A stretch of 64,000 bases of DNA from Moraxella oblonga NBRC 102422 (GCF_001598275.1 NZ_BCYQ01000011.1:1-64000), one strand, 5' to 3'. Numbered from the stretch's first letter, positions 17,961-27,208 are shown. Program-made: numbers and translations. Notes: generated by a model not told the origin, from the letters alone.

Positions 17961-20900
17961 GATTTATCCTTCGTTAGATTGGTTGTAGTTTGGGTTGGTT
18001 TGAGTGGAAACATACTTCTTACCCAAATATAAAACATTGGAATAAAAAAGATTCCCAAGAATGTTGAGGTAATCACACCCCCAACCACACTTGTACCTAC
18101 TGCATTTTGGCTACCAGAACCTGCTCCTGTTGCCAAATATAGTGGCACAACACCAATACCAAACGCCAACGATGTCATAATGATTGGGCGAAGTCTAAGT
18201 CTTGCTGCTGTCATGACTGCTTCTTTCAAGGATTTGCCAGACTCTTGAATTTCTTTGGCAAACTCAATAATCAAAATGGCATTTTTGGCAGACAAGCCAA
18301 TCACCGTCAAAAGACCTACTTGCAAATAAACGTCATTTGCCAGACCTTTGATGGCAGTAAATAGCACCGCTCCAAGCACCCCTAGTGGAATAACAAGCAT
18401 GACCGAAAACGGAATGGACCAACTTTCATACAACGCCGCCAAACACAAAAACACCACAAGCATTGATAAAATGTACAATGGTAATGCCTGACCGCCTGAT
18501 TTTTTCTCTTCAAGTGACAGACCACTCCACTCAAAACCAATACCGTCTGGCAACTGTGCAATCATTTGCTCCATGGCAACCATAGCCTCACCTGTGCTTT
18601 TGCCAGGTGCTGCCGCTCCTTGCACATTCATTGATGGCAATCCATTATAACGACTTAGGCTTGGACTACCATAAATCCATTCGGCATTAGAAAATGCACC
18701 CACACTCACCATTTGACCTTGATTGTTACGTACGTACCATTTATTGATGTCTTCTGGGGTAGCACGACTGTCAGGCTCACCCTGAATATAGACCTTTTTG
18801 ATACGTCCACGGTCAATAAAGTCATTGACATAACTACCGCCAATCGCTTGAGCCAGCATTGCATTAACACTTGGCAATGACACGCCATAGGCTGCTGCCT
18901 GCTCACGATTGATGTTTAGTTTCAATTTGGGTGAATCTTCTTGACCATTTGGTCGCACGCCTGCCACAACTGGGTTTTGGGCGGACATACCAAGTAGCAT
19001 ATTGCGAGCTTCTAGCAGTTTCTCATGACCCACACCGCCGATGTCTTGTAATTGCAAATCAAAACCGTTGGCATTACCAAAACCTTGAATGGCTGGCGGT
19101 GCAAGCGGATAAATCAAGGTAGCTTGTGGCACCATCACATTTAACGCCATGGCACGCCCTGCAATTGCTTGGGCAGTATTTTGTTTACCAGTACGCTCAC
19201 TCCAATCTTTTAGTTTAATGAATGCCAAACCCGCATTCTGACCAGAACCCATAAAGCTAAATCCAGATACAGTAAATACAGTGTCTACATTTGCTTCTTC
19301 TTGGCTATGAAAATAACCATCAATGGTTCTCATCACCTCTTCGGTTTGGTCAAGTGTTGCACCTGTTGGCAACTGCACAAGCGTCATGAGCATGCCTTGG
19401 TCTTCTTCTGGCACAAACGAACTTGGCAATTTGGTAAAAGTAAACCCAAGTACCGCCACAATGCCTGCATACATGAGTAAAAACAAGGTTTTGGCAGCAA
19501 ATGATTTACCAACAAAATTCTCATAACTTTGGCTGGCATTATAAAAGAAGCGGTTAAACCAACCAAAAAAACCAGTTTGGGTGTGAATGTCTTTATGTGC
19601 TTGACGTTTTAAAATCGTAACACACAATGCTGGGGTAAACACAAGTGCAATAAAAGCAGACAAGGTCATACTAATGATGAGCGTGGCAGCAAACTGACGA
19701 TAAATCACCCCAGTTGAACCACCAAAGAAAATCATCGGCACAAACACCACTGACAAAATCAAGGCAATACCAATGACCACTTTACTAATCTCATTCATTG
19801 ATTGAATGGTGGCTTCCTTCACAGAAAGATGATGATTCTCTTCTAACAAACGCTCAACGTTTTCTACCACGACAATGGCATCGTCAACCAAAAGACCGAT
19901 GGCAAGCACCATAGCAAACATGGTAAGAATGTTAATAGTGAAACCAAACTGGGACAAAACGGCAAATGTACCCAAAATCACCACAGGAACAGCAAGTGTT
20001 GGGATGATGGTTGCACGCCAATTTTGTAAAAACAAAAACATCACCAAAAATACAAGCACAATCGCTTCAAGTAATGTTTTGACCACTTGTTCAATAGAGA
20101 GCTTAACAAATGGCGTGGTATCGTAAGGCACTTCTATTTTTAGACCAGCAGGAAAACCCTTGGAGAGTTCATCCAAACGTTGCTGTACTGCTTCACGTAC
20201 TTCTAAGGCATTCGCTCCAGAAGCAAGCATAATACCCATACCAGCAGCCTGTTTGCCATTATAAAAAGTTTTGACTGAATAGTTTTGACTACCAAGTTCA
20301 ACCTCTGCCACATCTCTAATGCGAACCTGTGCGCCTGACGCATCTGTTTTTAGCAAAATGTTGCCAAATTCTTCAGGTGTTTGTAGAAAACTTTGCACGC
20401 TAATAGTAGCGTTAATAACCTGACGATCCAGACTGGTTGGTAAATCAGCAAGCTGACCTGCAGAAACTTGTACGTTTTGGGCAGAAATGGCTGATGACAC
20501 ATCAGAGGGCATGAGCGAATAAGAACGCAACTTCTCTGGGTCAAGCCAAATACGCATGGCATAAGGTGAACCAAAAACATTCAACGAGCCTACACCATTG
20601 ACACGGCTTAGGCTATCAACCACATTGGAGTTGACGTAGTCTGCAATGTCCGACTGGGTCATACTGCCATCTTCGGATACAAAGGCTGCTACCATCAAAA
20701 ACGAACTGGTGGATTTATTTACCGTTACACCCATACGCTGTACATCAGTGGGCAATGAACTCGTTGCTGCTTGTAGTTTGTTTTGGACTTGTACCTGTGC
20801 AGTATCAGGATTGACTGAATTATCAAAAGTCAAAGTAACCGAAGCACTACCTGTTGATGAAGAGCTAGAACTCATGTACATCAAACCATCAAGTCCCTTC

Positions 20901-21106
20901 ATTTGTTGTTCAATGACTTGGGTGACGGTATTTTCAATGGTTTCAGCATCGGCACCAGGATATACAGCATTAACAGAGACTGTCGGCGGTGCGATTTGAG
21001 GGTATTGCTCAATGGGCAATGAACGTACCGCAAGCACCCCCACAAGCATGATTAGGATAGCAATTACCCAAGCAAAAATGGGACGCTCAATAAAATACTT
21101 AGACAT
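17957..21106 (-). CDS. RND multidrug efflux pump, HAE1 family (AcrB/MexB/AdeJ-like)
   Basis: Proton-driven inner-membrane pump of 1049 residues, the usual size. The N terminus MSKYFIERPIFAWVIAIL is the classic first helix, with a second helical bundle after about 870. Proton relay residues are the Asp pair in LLVDDAIVVVENVER (about 407-408) and the Lys in IGLSAKNAILIIEFAKE (about 940). The periplasmic part has the GSGQNAGLAFIKLKDWSER segment. It probably exports dyes, detergents, beta-lactams and similar compounds, but the substrate range is not readable. Start is 8 bases after the adaptor gene. Confidence 0.96.
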   Translation of the reverse strand: MSKYFIERPIFAWVIAILIMLVGVLAVRSLPIEQYPQIAPPTVSVNAVYPGADAETIENTVTQVIEQQMKGLDGLMYMSSSSSSTGSASVTLTFDNSVNPDTAQVQVQNKLQAATSSLPTDVQRMGVTVNKSTSSFLMVAAFVSEDGSMTQSDIADYVNSNVVDSLSRVNGVGSLNVFGSPYAMRIWLDPEKLRSYSLMPSDVSSAISAQNVQVSAGQLADLPTSLDRQVINATISVQSFLQTPEEFGNILLKTDASGAQVRIRDVAEVELGSQNYSVKTFYNGKQAAGMGIMLASGANALEVREAVQQRLDELSKGFPAGLKIEVPYDTTPFVKLSIEQVVKTLLEAIVLVFLVMFLFLQNWRATIIPTLAVPVVILGTFAVLSQFGFTINILTMFAMVLAIGLLVDDAIVVVENVERLLEENHHLSVKEATIQSMNEISKVVIGIALILSVVFVPMIFFGGSTGVIYRQFAATLIISMTLSAFIALVFTPALCVTILKRQAHKDIHTQTGFFGWFNRFFYNASQSYENFVGKSFAAKTLFLLMYAGIVAVLGFTFTKLPSSFVPEEDQGMLMTLVQLPTGATLDQTEEVMRTIDGYFHSQEEANVDTVFTVSGFSFMGSGQNAGLAFIKLKDWSERTGKQNTAQAIAGRAMALNVMVPQATLIYPLAPPAIQGFGNANGFDLQLQDIGGVGHEKLLEARNMLLGMSAQNPVVAGVRPNGQEDSPKLKLNINREQAAAYGVSLPSVNAMLAQAIGGSYVNDFIDRGRIKKVYIQGEPDSRATPEDINKWYVRNNQGQMVSVGAFSNAEWIYGSPSLSRYNGLPSMNVQGAAAPGKSTGEAMVAMEQMIAQLPDGIGFEWSGLSLEEKKSGGQALPLYILSMLVVFLCLAALYESWSIPFSVMLVIPLGVLGAVLFTAIKGLANDVYLQVGLLTVIGLSAKNAILIIEFAKEIQESGKSLKEAVMTAARLRLRPIIMTSLAFGIGVVPLYLATGAGSGSQNAVGTSVVGGVITSTFLGIFFIPMFYIWVRSMFPLKPTQTTTNLTKDKS

Positions 21107-21114
21107 GAACGCTC

Positions 21115-22515
21115 CTACTCTTGTGGTTCTACTTGTTCGTCAGCTGATTCAGTAGGTTCATCAGACTCACTAGGTGCCATGACACTGTGCTGACCTGCAA
21201 CATCTTCTTTGTCATCTGCATTATCAGCAGATGTAGAAACATCTGATTTTTTTTGATTGCTTTGTGGTCCAACTGACAACAGGGAATTTACTTCTACAGC
21301 TTGTTCTGGTTTGACCTTAGCACCCCCCATGACTACGACCGCATCGCCATTTTGTAGACCGCCATTGACCACCCATTGACCATTATGTGTGCCAGCGGTT
21401 TTTACTTCACGCACTTCTATCTTTTTGTCGGCATTGACGATATAAACTTGGGTTTTGCCCTGTGGTGTACGCATGATGGCAGTTTGAGGCAAAAGCACCG
21501 CATTATGTGCTAGCGATTGGGCAAGGTTGGCATTGACATACATACCTGGAATCAACACACCATCTGGATTTGGGAATACCGCTCTGACCGTAACAGCTCC
21601 TGTCGCCTCATCAACTTTAGCATCTGACAAGGCAAGCTGTCCAATAATCGGATAGACTTCGCCGTCTTCTAACACAATTTGTACCTGTGGCGAACCTTCC
21701 AAAGCCTTGCCTTGTGCAATCGCTTGACGCAAACGTAAAATCTCTGAAGATGATTGACTGATGTCTACATACACCATATCTGTACGTGAAATGGTTGCTA
21801 GCGGAGTGGCTTGCCCTGCTGATACCAATGCTCCTGCGGTAGCAGAAGATATACCAATTTTACCAGAAATGGGAGCTCTAACCACCGTACGACTCATATC
21901 CAAACGACTAGAATCATGGCTTGCTTTTGCACTATTAATATTGGCATGGGCTTGATTTACACCCGCTTTAGCAGACTCCACCCCTGCTTGGGCAGTACGC
22001 ACAGCAGTGCGATACTGGTCATACATTTGTCTTGAAATGGCATCAATTTTTACCAAACCCTCTACACGAGCCAAATCTGCCCGAGCCTGAGCAAGCTGTG
22101 CTTCTTGTGCCAACAAATTAGCTTTAGCACTTTCTAGATTAGATTCTGCAGTATGTATGGCTGCCAAGCTAGAATTGGCAGAGCTGATATAATTATCACG
22201 ATTAATGCGATAAAGCTCCTGACCTTTCTTGACATAACTGCCTTCTCTAAACAACACCTCATCAATAATACCACTCACCTGTGGTCGCACCTCTGATGTC
22301 TCAAGAGCAGACACTCGCCCTGAAAACGTCTTCACCATAGGCACCACACCAAGTTCTACCACTTGCACATCAACCACAGTTGGTGGCATTTGTTGTTGCT
22401 GACCTGCTGGCGTTGCCCCAGCTTTTGCTTTTGCAGATTCATTTTTACAAGCCGTTACTGTAACTGCACCAAGCAAAATCACAGCAACCGTTATTGCTCT
22501 TGTCATTGCATTCAT
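21115..22515 (-). CDS. RND efflux periplasmic adaptor (AcrA/MexA/AdeI-like)
   Basis: Membrane fusion protein linking pump and channel. The lipoprotein signal ends in VTAC (Cys23). The lipoyl halves flank an alpha-hairpin (about 95-205, Ala/Ser/Lys-rich), followed by the barrel domain with VRAPISGKIG near 213-222. At 466 residues it exceeds AcrA (397). The excess is a C-terminal acidic tail of about 60 residues rich in Ser, Asp and Glu, matching the tail on the channel protein. No regulator lies beside the operon. Confidence 0.94.
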   Translation of the reverse strand: MNAMTRAITVAVILLGAVTVTACKNESAKAKAGATPAGQQQQMPPTVVDVQVVELGVVPMVKTFSGRVSALETSEVRPQVSGIIDEVLFREGSYVKKGQELYRINRDNYISSANSSLAAIHTAESNLESAKANLLAQEAQLAQARADLARVEGLVKIDAISRQMYDQYRTAVRTAQAGVESAKAGVNQAHANINSAKASHDSSRLDMSRTVVRAPISGKIGISSATAGALVSAGQATPLATISRTDMVYVDISQSSSEILRLRQAIAQGKALEGSPQVQIVLEDGEVYPIIGQLALSDAKVDEATGAVTVRAVFPNPDGVLIPGMYVNANLAQSLAHNAVLLPQTAIMRTPQGKTQVYIVNADKKIEVREVKTAGTHNGQWVVNGGLQNGDAVVVMGGAKVKPEQAVEVNSLLSVGPQSNQKKSDVSTSADNADDKEDVAGQHSVMAPSESDEPTESADEQVEPQE

Positions 22516-22663
22516 AAACTACCTTTAATACATATGTTTGCTTTCATTTACTTCATCAATTTTAGGATTTTGTTTTTTGAACCCACATGACTGTTTTTTA
22601 CTAAAATACCCAACAAAACAAAATCGTAAAATCATACTCACCATACAGTGATTAAATCCGCCT

Positions 22664-22669
22664 ATTATA
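22664..22669 (-). promoter_or_regulatory. Possible -10 of efflux operon
   Basis: A TATAAT read on the minus strand (ATTATA on +) lies about 150 bases before the adaptor start; the -35 region is weak. The rest of 22516-22797 is AT-rich and shows no gene or clear palindrome. Confidence 0.3.
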
Positions 22670-22797
22670 CCCCAAATCTAGTGGAAATTTATGATATTTA
22701 TTGTAAATATTGTGATAAAAATTGCTTGTTTTTTCACAAAAAATCTGTACAAAGCACCCACACCAAGCAATATTTTAAAAAATAATCAAAAAATCAC

Positions 22798-22825
22798 TTG
22801 CATTTGTCAAAAAGTATGGTAATAT
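22798..22825 (+). promoter_or_regulatory. Promoter of tRNA-Cys / tRNA-Leu unit
   Basis: TTGCAT (22798-22803), 16-base spacer, TAATAT (22820-22825), ending 13 bases before the mature tRNA-Cys. Confidence 0.55.
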
Positions 22826-22838
22826 ACGTACCCATAAA

Positions 22839-22912
22839 GGCTGGGTGGCAGAGTGGTCATGCAGCGGACTGCAACTCCGTGTACGCCGGTTCGATTCCGA
22901 CCTCAGCCTCCA
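22839..22912 (+). tRNA. tRNA-Cys (GCA)
   Basis: 74 bases with encoded CCA. Acceptor stem GGCTGGG pairs with CTCAGCC (one G-T). The anticodon arm CGGA-CTGCAAC-TCCG gives anticodon GCA. The T arm has GGTTCGATTCC. 81 bases separate it from tRNA-Leu, and they probably share one transcript. Confidence 0.97.
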
Positions 22913-22993
22913 TTTTTGCGATAACTTATCTTGCTCCTTGGTTGATATAAATGGTTACATTTATAGTTTTTTTTGGATAAGTTATTGCAACTT

Positions 22994-23080
22994 GCCCGGG
23001 TGGTGAAATAGGTAGACACAAGGGATTTAAAATCCCTCGCTCTTACGAGCGTGCCGGTTCGAGTCCGGCTCCGGGCACCA
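22994..23080 (+). tRNA. tRNA-Leu (TAA)
   Basis: 87 bases with encoded CCA and the long variable arm of class II tRNAs (CTCGCTCTTACGAGCG). The anticodon loop TTTAAAA between AGGGA and TCCCT gives anticodon TAA, reading UUA and UUG. Acceptor stem GCCCGGG with TCCGGGC. Confidence 0.97.
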
Positions 23081-23088
23081 TCATATAT

Positions 23089-23116
23089 CCCCAAACAAAT
23101 TTGTTTGGGGGTTTTT
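23089..23116 (+). terminator. Terminator after tRNA-Leu
   Basis: CCCCAAAC (23089-23096) and GTTTGGGG (23103-23110) around AAATTT, then a T run. The whole 22 bases form a perfect palindrome. Confidence 0.9.
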
Positions 23117-23179
23117 GTTTTTATTATCCCCTTCCTTCTCCATCCTATTGGCTAAAAACCATAACACAAATTTTCACTC

Positions 23180-23208
23180 TTGACAGAAAATTAAAAAACT
23201 TCTAAAAT
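23180..23208 (+). promoter_or_regulatory. Promoter of the GbsR-desaturase unit
   Basis: TTGACA (23180-23185), 17-base spacer, TAAAAT (23203-23208): close to the sigma-70 ideal. An A10 run (23211-23220) covers the expected transcription start, where slippage could occur. Confidence 0.7.
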
Positions 23209-23237
23209 ATAAAAAAAAAATTTGATGAGAATAGACA

Positions 23238-23756
23238 ATGAAACTCAATCCCACCACCGAAAAATTTGTTCTACATTGGGGCGAAATGGGCTCAAAATGG
23301 GGGGTTAATCGCACCGTTGCCCAAATCCACGCCCTACTCTTTATCACAGGCAAGCCGATGAATGCTGATGAGATTATGGAAACGCTTGGCATTGCCCGCT
23401 CCAATGTTTCTAATAGTATCAAGGAGTTACAAAGCCTAAATCTTGTGCAGACCACCCATATCTTGGGCGATAGAAAGGACTATTTTACGACCAGTGGTGA
23501 TGTCTGGGAGCTTGCCAAAGTCATTGTAGAAGAACGCTATCGGCGTGAGCTTGCCCCCACCGTACAGTTTTTGGAAGAGCTGACCAAAACGCCCGAGTTT
23601 GAACTGGAAAACGAAGCGGTACAAAAACGCATCAAAGACACCCACCAATTTGTCTCAACTCTAACCACTTGGGCAAATGAAATGCTCAAACTCTCCACCA
23701 ATACTTTAAATAAAATTTTAAAACTTGGGGCAACGGTGCAGAAGTTTTTGAAATAA
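23238..23756 (+). CDS. GbsR/MarR-type transcriptional regulator
   Basis: A 172-residue DNA-binding protein. The N-terminal FVLHWGEMGSKWGVNRTVAQ (about 10-29) and the winged helix with MNADEIMETLGIARSNVSNS (about 40-59) match the GbsR branch of the MarR superfamily, followed by a basic wing (LGDRKDYFTT) and a long helical C terminus. GbsR proteins sense osmolytes such as choline in Bacillus, but many relatives have unknown ligands. It heads a + strand run of membrane and redox genes and may control it. Confidence 0.85.
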   Translation: MKLNPTTEKFVLHWGEMGSKWGVNRTVAQIHALLFITGKPMNADEIMETLGIARSNVSNSIKELQSLNLVQTTHILGDRKDYFTTSGDVWELAKVIVEERYRRELAPTVQFLEELTKTPEFELENEAVQKRIKDTHQFVSTLTTWANEMLKLSTNTLNKILKLGATVQKFLK

Positions 23757-23774
23757 AGTTAATGGGAAATAAAA

Positions 23775-24203
23775 ATGACCACCAAACAAGAAATTCTCGC
23801 TTATGCCAAACAAAATGGTTTTATTTATCCAAAATTTAAAGTGGGGTTTTATTTTGGCTTATTTGGTGGAATCATTGGTTTAATGGCTACGACAGTCATT
23901 CTGTTTATTTATGCACTCATTACAAATTCTAGCAGTTTGTTTTCTTATATAAATACAAATGTTATTTCTATTATTAGTGGTACTTTTCAATTTGTTGGGG
24001 GCGTTGTTGCTTTTGGTATCGTATTTGGCTGTATTCCTGCTTTATTAACAGGCATTTATTGTGCGGTTTTTAATTTTATTATTATGAAAAAATTAGATTA
24101 CATACATTTGTATGTGGTTGGTACAATATTTTCAGCCATTTATTTTAATCATTGGTTAAATTTACCTGATGAATTTTGGCAAAGGTTGTATGACTTGTGG
24201 TAA
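23775..24203 (+). CDS. Small membrane protein, 3' end lost by frameshift
   Basis: A 142-residue protein with about four hydrophobic segments (roughly 25-50, 62-85, 88-110 and 112-130). It is the first of three related proteins here (also at 24253 and 28604) sharing a centre like FG-IPALLTG-YCA-FNFII and a KLDYIHLYVVGTI stretch. The other two continue with a Gly-rich helix and end in a LPK motif. Here that ending (MTCGKLFLPKLPKEFEK) is still readable at 24190-24243 but in the +1 frame, so the reading frame has been lost by a small deletion and the protein stops early. No known function. Confidence 0.7.
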   Translation: MTTKQEILAYAKQNGFIYPKFKVGFYFGLFGGIIGLMATTVILFIYALITNSSSLFSYINTNVISIISGTFQFVGGVVAFGIVFGCIPALLTGIYCAVFNFIIMKKLDYIHLYVVGTIFSAIYFNHWLNLPDEFWQRLYDLW

Positions 24204-24252
24204 ATTATTTTTACCAAAATTACCCAAAGAGTTTGAAAAATAGGATAAAAAA

Positions 24253-24729
24253 ATGACAAGCAACCAAGAAGTATTTAAAAATAACGAACAAAATGCCAAT
24301 CATTACCCTTCTGTAAAAGTGATTGTTAGTTTTGTTTTATTTGGTGGTGCTATTGGTAGTATTGTTTTAAGTGTTTATATTTTAATAACAAATATCATAG
24401 ACGGTGTGTATTGGCTTGATATTGAATTTTTTTTGCTAATTGTTCTTGTTGGTAGTTTTGTTGGTTTAATTCCAAGTTTTCTGGTTGGTAGTTATTGTGC
24501 CATTCGTGATTTTATTATCAAAAAATGGGTAGATTACATTCATCTTTATTTTGTTGGAAAGATAATTTCTATCATCTACTTCTTGCTTTATATTTTTATT
24601 TATTTGTCATCTGATGAAGTTTTTAAGATGATGTTTGATACTTTATTTTTTGGCACTATTGGCGGAATATCCTCAATGATTTGTGGTAAGTTGTTTTTAC
24701 CAAAATTACCCAAAAATTTTAATAAATAG
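24253..24729 (+). CDS. Small four-helix membrane protein (paralogue)
   Basis: 158 residues with four or five hydrophobic segments and the same layout as its neighbour: a polar start, FGGAIGSIVLSV, VGLIPSFLVGSYCAIRDFII, WVDYIHLYFVGKIIS, then FGTIGGISSMICGKLFLPK. This copy is intact at its 3' end. It starts nine bases after the remnant of the preceding copy and ends nine before the desaturase. No recognised family. Confidence 0.75.
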   Translation: MTSNQEVFKNNEQNANHYPSVKVIVSFVLFGGAIGSIVLSVYILITNIIDGVYWLDIEFFLLIVLVGSFVGLIPSFLVGSYCAIRDFIIKKWVDYIHLYFVGKIISIIYFLLYIFIYLSSDEVFKMMFDTLFFGTIGGISSMICGKLFLPKLPKNFNK

Positions 24730-24738
24730 GAAAGTAAA

Positions 24739-25563
24739 ATGAAAAAACCCAATTATCTTAACAAAATAGAATGGCAAGATTTACGCCATTTAACTTTTCA
24801 TCAAAAAGTCTATAACATTGTTTTGCCTTATCCGTTTTTGGCATTGTCTTGGTATTTTGCTTATAATGCTTCTTATTTGATTGCCTTTATATTTTCAACC
24901 TTTTTTGCCATTACTGCTTATCGGCAAGCACACGATTTATATCATCAATCACTTGGTGTACCAAAGGCATTTGGATCTATTTTGCTTTTTGTGATGAGCC
25001 TATTATCCTTTGCCAGTTTGCACAGTATGAAATACAGCCATTTACATCATCATAGAAATCCGCTTGGCGATGATGATACCGAAGGTTATTTGGCTCATCA
25101 AACTTGGCATCAAGCCTTATTGGGTGGATTATTATTTCGTATTCGTATTTATAAACACGGCTTTAACTTAGCACCCAAAAAAGAAAAACACAAAATCATT
25201 TTAGAAAGTGTGTTAATTGTATTATTCGCCATTGTCATTTTTTATTATCAAAATACTGTTTTTATCTATCAATTTGTAGCAATGTTTATCATCAATGCAT
25301 TTGCAGGGTTAATTGCCATTTGGGGACTTCATCACGACTGCGATGAAGTGGGTCGTACCGAAAGAAATCCGATTGTCAATGCCTTATCATTTAATTTATT
25401 TTATCACGCCGAACATCATTTATTCCCTGCTGTACCAACACAAAACCTACCCAAACTTGCCAATCGTTTGGACAAAGTTGCTCCACATCTTGCTAATAAT
25501 AGGGTTATGCCATTTTTAAATAAAGAAAATAAACCTTGTCCAATCAAAGGATTATTTGCTTAA
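24739..25563 (+). CDS. Membrane fatty acid desaturase / hydroxylase family
   Basis: A 274-residue di-iron membrane oxygenase. The three histidine boxes expected for the family are visible: HDLYH near 74-78, HLHHHRN near 101-107, and a late group with GLHHDCDE plus HAEHHLFP near 195-232. Hydrophobic pairs lie at about 25-60, 80-95, 150-170 and 175-195. It may desaturate acyl chains or hydroxylate a carotenoid-like lipid; the substrate is not evident. Ribosome site TAGGAAAG. It is coupled to the SDR gene 12 bases downstream. Confidence 0.85.
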   Translation: MKKPNYLNKIEWQDLRHLTFHQKVYNIVLPYPFLALSWYFAYNASYLIAFIFSTFFAITAYRQAHDLYHQSLGVPKAFGSILLFVMSLLSFASLHSMKYSHLHHHRNPLGDDDTEGYLAHQTWHQALLGGLLFRIRIYKHGFNLAPKKEKHKIILESVLIVLFAIVIFYYQNTVFIYQFVAMFIINAFAGLIAIWGLHHDCDEVGRTERNPIVNALSFNLFYHAEHHLFPAVPTQNLPKLANRLDKVAPHLANNRVMPFLNKENKPCPIKGLFA

Positions 25564-25575
25564 TTAGGAAAATCT

Positions 25576-26475
25576 ATGAATATTTTAATCACAGGCGGTA
25601 GCGGATTTTTGGGTAATGCCTTAACTGATGAATTATTAAAAAATCCTAATAATCATCTCTTTTGGGTTAGTCGCAAAGCATTTACTCCCAATAAAAAAGT
25701 AACAATTTTGACTTATGATGAGTTAAATGATGACTTAAAAATAGACATTGTCATTAACCTAGCGGGGGCAGGCATTGCCGATAAACGGTGGAGCAATGTT
25801 CGTAAACAAGAATTATTGGACAGCCGTTTAATTCCCACGCAAAAACTGCTTGATTTTATTAAATCCACTCATTATAAACCCAAACTTTTAATTAACGGTT
25901 CAGCGATTGGTTATTATGGCGTTCAATCATTCAATGATAACCGACAATTAGATGAAACAAGCCCACCTATTTGTAATGATTTTTCAAATGAACTTTGTAC
26001 AAAATGGGAAATACTCGCCAATACCGCCACCATCAAAACTGCCATTATCAGAACAGGGGTGGTACTGGATAAAACAGGTAAAGGAATATTAAAACGGCTA
26101 TTACCACAATTTCAATTTGGCTTGGGCGGTAAACTTGGCAATGGATTACAAACAATGAGCTGGATAAGTATTGATGATTGGGTCAGAGCAGTACTATTTA
26201 TCATCAATAAAAATTTAAGCGATGACTTAGCTTATCGTCAAATCTATAATTTAACCGCCCCCAATAGTGTCAATAACCAAGCATTTACCCAAGCACTTGG
26301 CAAATTTTTAAATCGCCCAACACTATTTTTTGTGCCTGCCTTTATTTTAAAAGCTATCTTGGGCGAAATGGCAACTTTATTATTGGACGGTCAAAGGGTT
26401 TATCCCAAAGTGTTATTGGAGATGGGGTTTGAGTTTGAATATAACAATATTGATGAATATTTAACAACAAGTTAA
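25576..26475 (+). CDS. TIGR01777-type NAD(P)-binding epimerase-like protein (SDR39U1)
   Basis: 299 residues. The N-terminal Rossmann motif ITGGSGFLGNAL (6-17) is followed by the subfamily marks INLAGAGIADKRWSNVRKQE near 62-81, SRLIPTQKL, LLINGSAIGYYG near 105-116 and a C-terminal DUF1731-like part with DGQRVYPKVLLEMGF. In animals SDR39U1 affects septum or mitochondrial function; in bacteria the role is unclear. It lies in a tight + operon with the desaturase. Confidence 0.88.
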   Translation: MNILITGGSGFLGNALTDELLKNPNNHLFWVSRKAFTPNKKVTILTYDELNDDLKIDIVINLAGAGIADKRWSNVRKQELLDSRLIPTQKLLDFIKSTHYKPKLLINGSAIGYYGVQSFNDNRQLDETSPPICNDFSNELCTKWEILANTATIKTAIIRTGVVLDKTGKGILKRLLPQFQFGLGGKLGNGLQTMSWISIDDWVRAVLFIINKNLSDDLAYRQIYNLTAPNSVNNQAFTQALGKFLNRPTLFFVPAFILKAILGEMATLLLDGQRVYPKVLLEMGFEFEYNNIDEYLTTS

Positions 26476-26723
26476 TAGCCAACCGCATTTTTACCTGTAC
26501 GGGCAAATTGTAAAGGTTGTTCTATTTTTAGCCATAATGTTTGGCGTTGTCCGCCTGATAAAAGTTGCATCTTTTTGCGTTTGGCGTTTAATAAAGACGG
26601 TTTTTCATAAAACCCATATCGGCGTTTATACCAACGAGTAGCGGTTTGGCGATAGAGTTTTTCATTTAATTCATCAAAGGCTTGGTCAAGATTTTGAGTA
26701 TCATCAAGATATACAGTAGGCAT
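26472..26723 (-). CDS. Divergent bS21-like small protein
   Basis: 83 residues, opposite in strand to its neighbours and overlapping the SDR gene by four bases at their 3' ends. The centre resembles ribosomal protein bS21: an acidic N terminus with LDQAFDELNEKLYRQ, then RRYGFYEKPSLLNAKRKK, compared with bS21's REFYEKPT...KRKRA. The rest, including QRQTLWLKIEQPLQFARTG, is not ribosomal. It could be a ribosome-associated paralogue or a DNA- or RNA-binding protein. No ribosome site is evident. True rpsU is not in this window. Confidence 0.6.
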   Translation of the reverse strand: MPTVYLDDTQNLDQAFDELNEKLYRQTATRWYKRRYGFYEKPSLLNAKRKKMQLLSGGQRQTLWLKIEQPLQFARTGKNAVGY

Positions 26724-26829
26724 TATGGTGCGTTTTTAAGACTGACACCTGTCTTTATTTATTAGTCTAATTTGCTGTGCAATACATATACTTTTCCCAA
26801 TTTTAGCACATATTTGAGAAAAAATCAAA

Positions 26830-27207
26830 ATGATAATCCCAAACCATCTTTATTATGCTTTATCCTTTTTATGGCTATATAGCGGTCTTATACCCCTATT
26901 ATTTGCTCGTGAGCCATCTTTGCAGTTATTACATAAAATGTCTGTTCCAAGTAATGGCATAGATTGGCTTATTTTTATTGGGGCAAGCGTTTTGGATATT
27001 GTTTATGGTATTTTGATTTTAACCAAATTTAAATATCATAGCTGGCTGTGGTTAAGTCAATTTTTAACCGTATCATTGTACAGTGTGTTAATTATTGTCT
27101 TTTTACCAGAAAATTTAACCCACCCGTTTGCCCCTTTGATTAAAAATATTCCGATTATGGCGTTATTGTTTTGGCTTTATCAATATCACAAGAACATAAA
27201 CCAATAA
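26830..27207 (+). CDS. DoxX-like membrane protein
   Basis: 125 residues with four hydrophobic segments (about 8-24, 44-64, 70-92 and 104-120) and the DoxX-like opening LSFLWLYSGLIPLLF. Such proteins are found alone or fused behind an NAD(P)-binding SDR domain, where they may link to quinone or thiol redox chemistry. A candidate partner SDR without this domain lies at 29911. A 106-base gap separates it from the convergent bS21-like gene. Confidence 0.75.
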   Translation: MIIPNHLYYALSFLWLYSGLIPLLFAREPSLQLLHKMSVPSNGIDWLIFIGASVLDIVYGILILTKFKYHSWLWLSQFLTVSLYSVLIIVFLPENLTHPFAPLIKNIPIMALLFWLYQYHKNINQ

Positions 27208-27208
27208 A

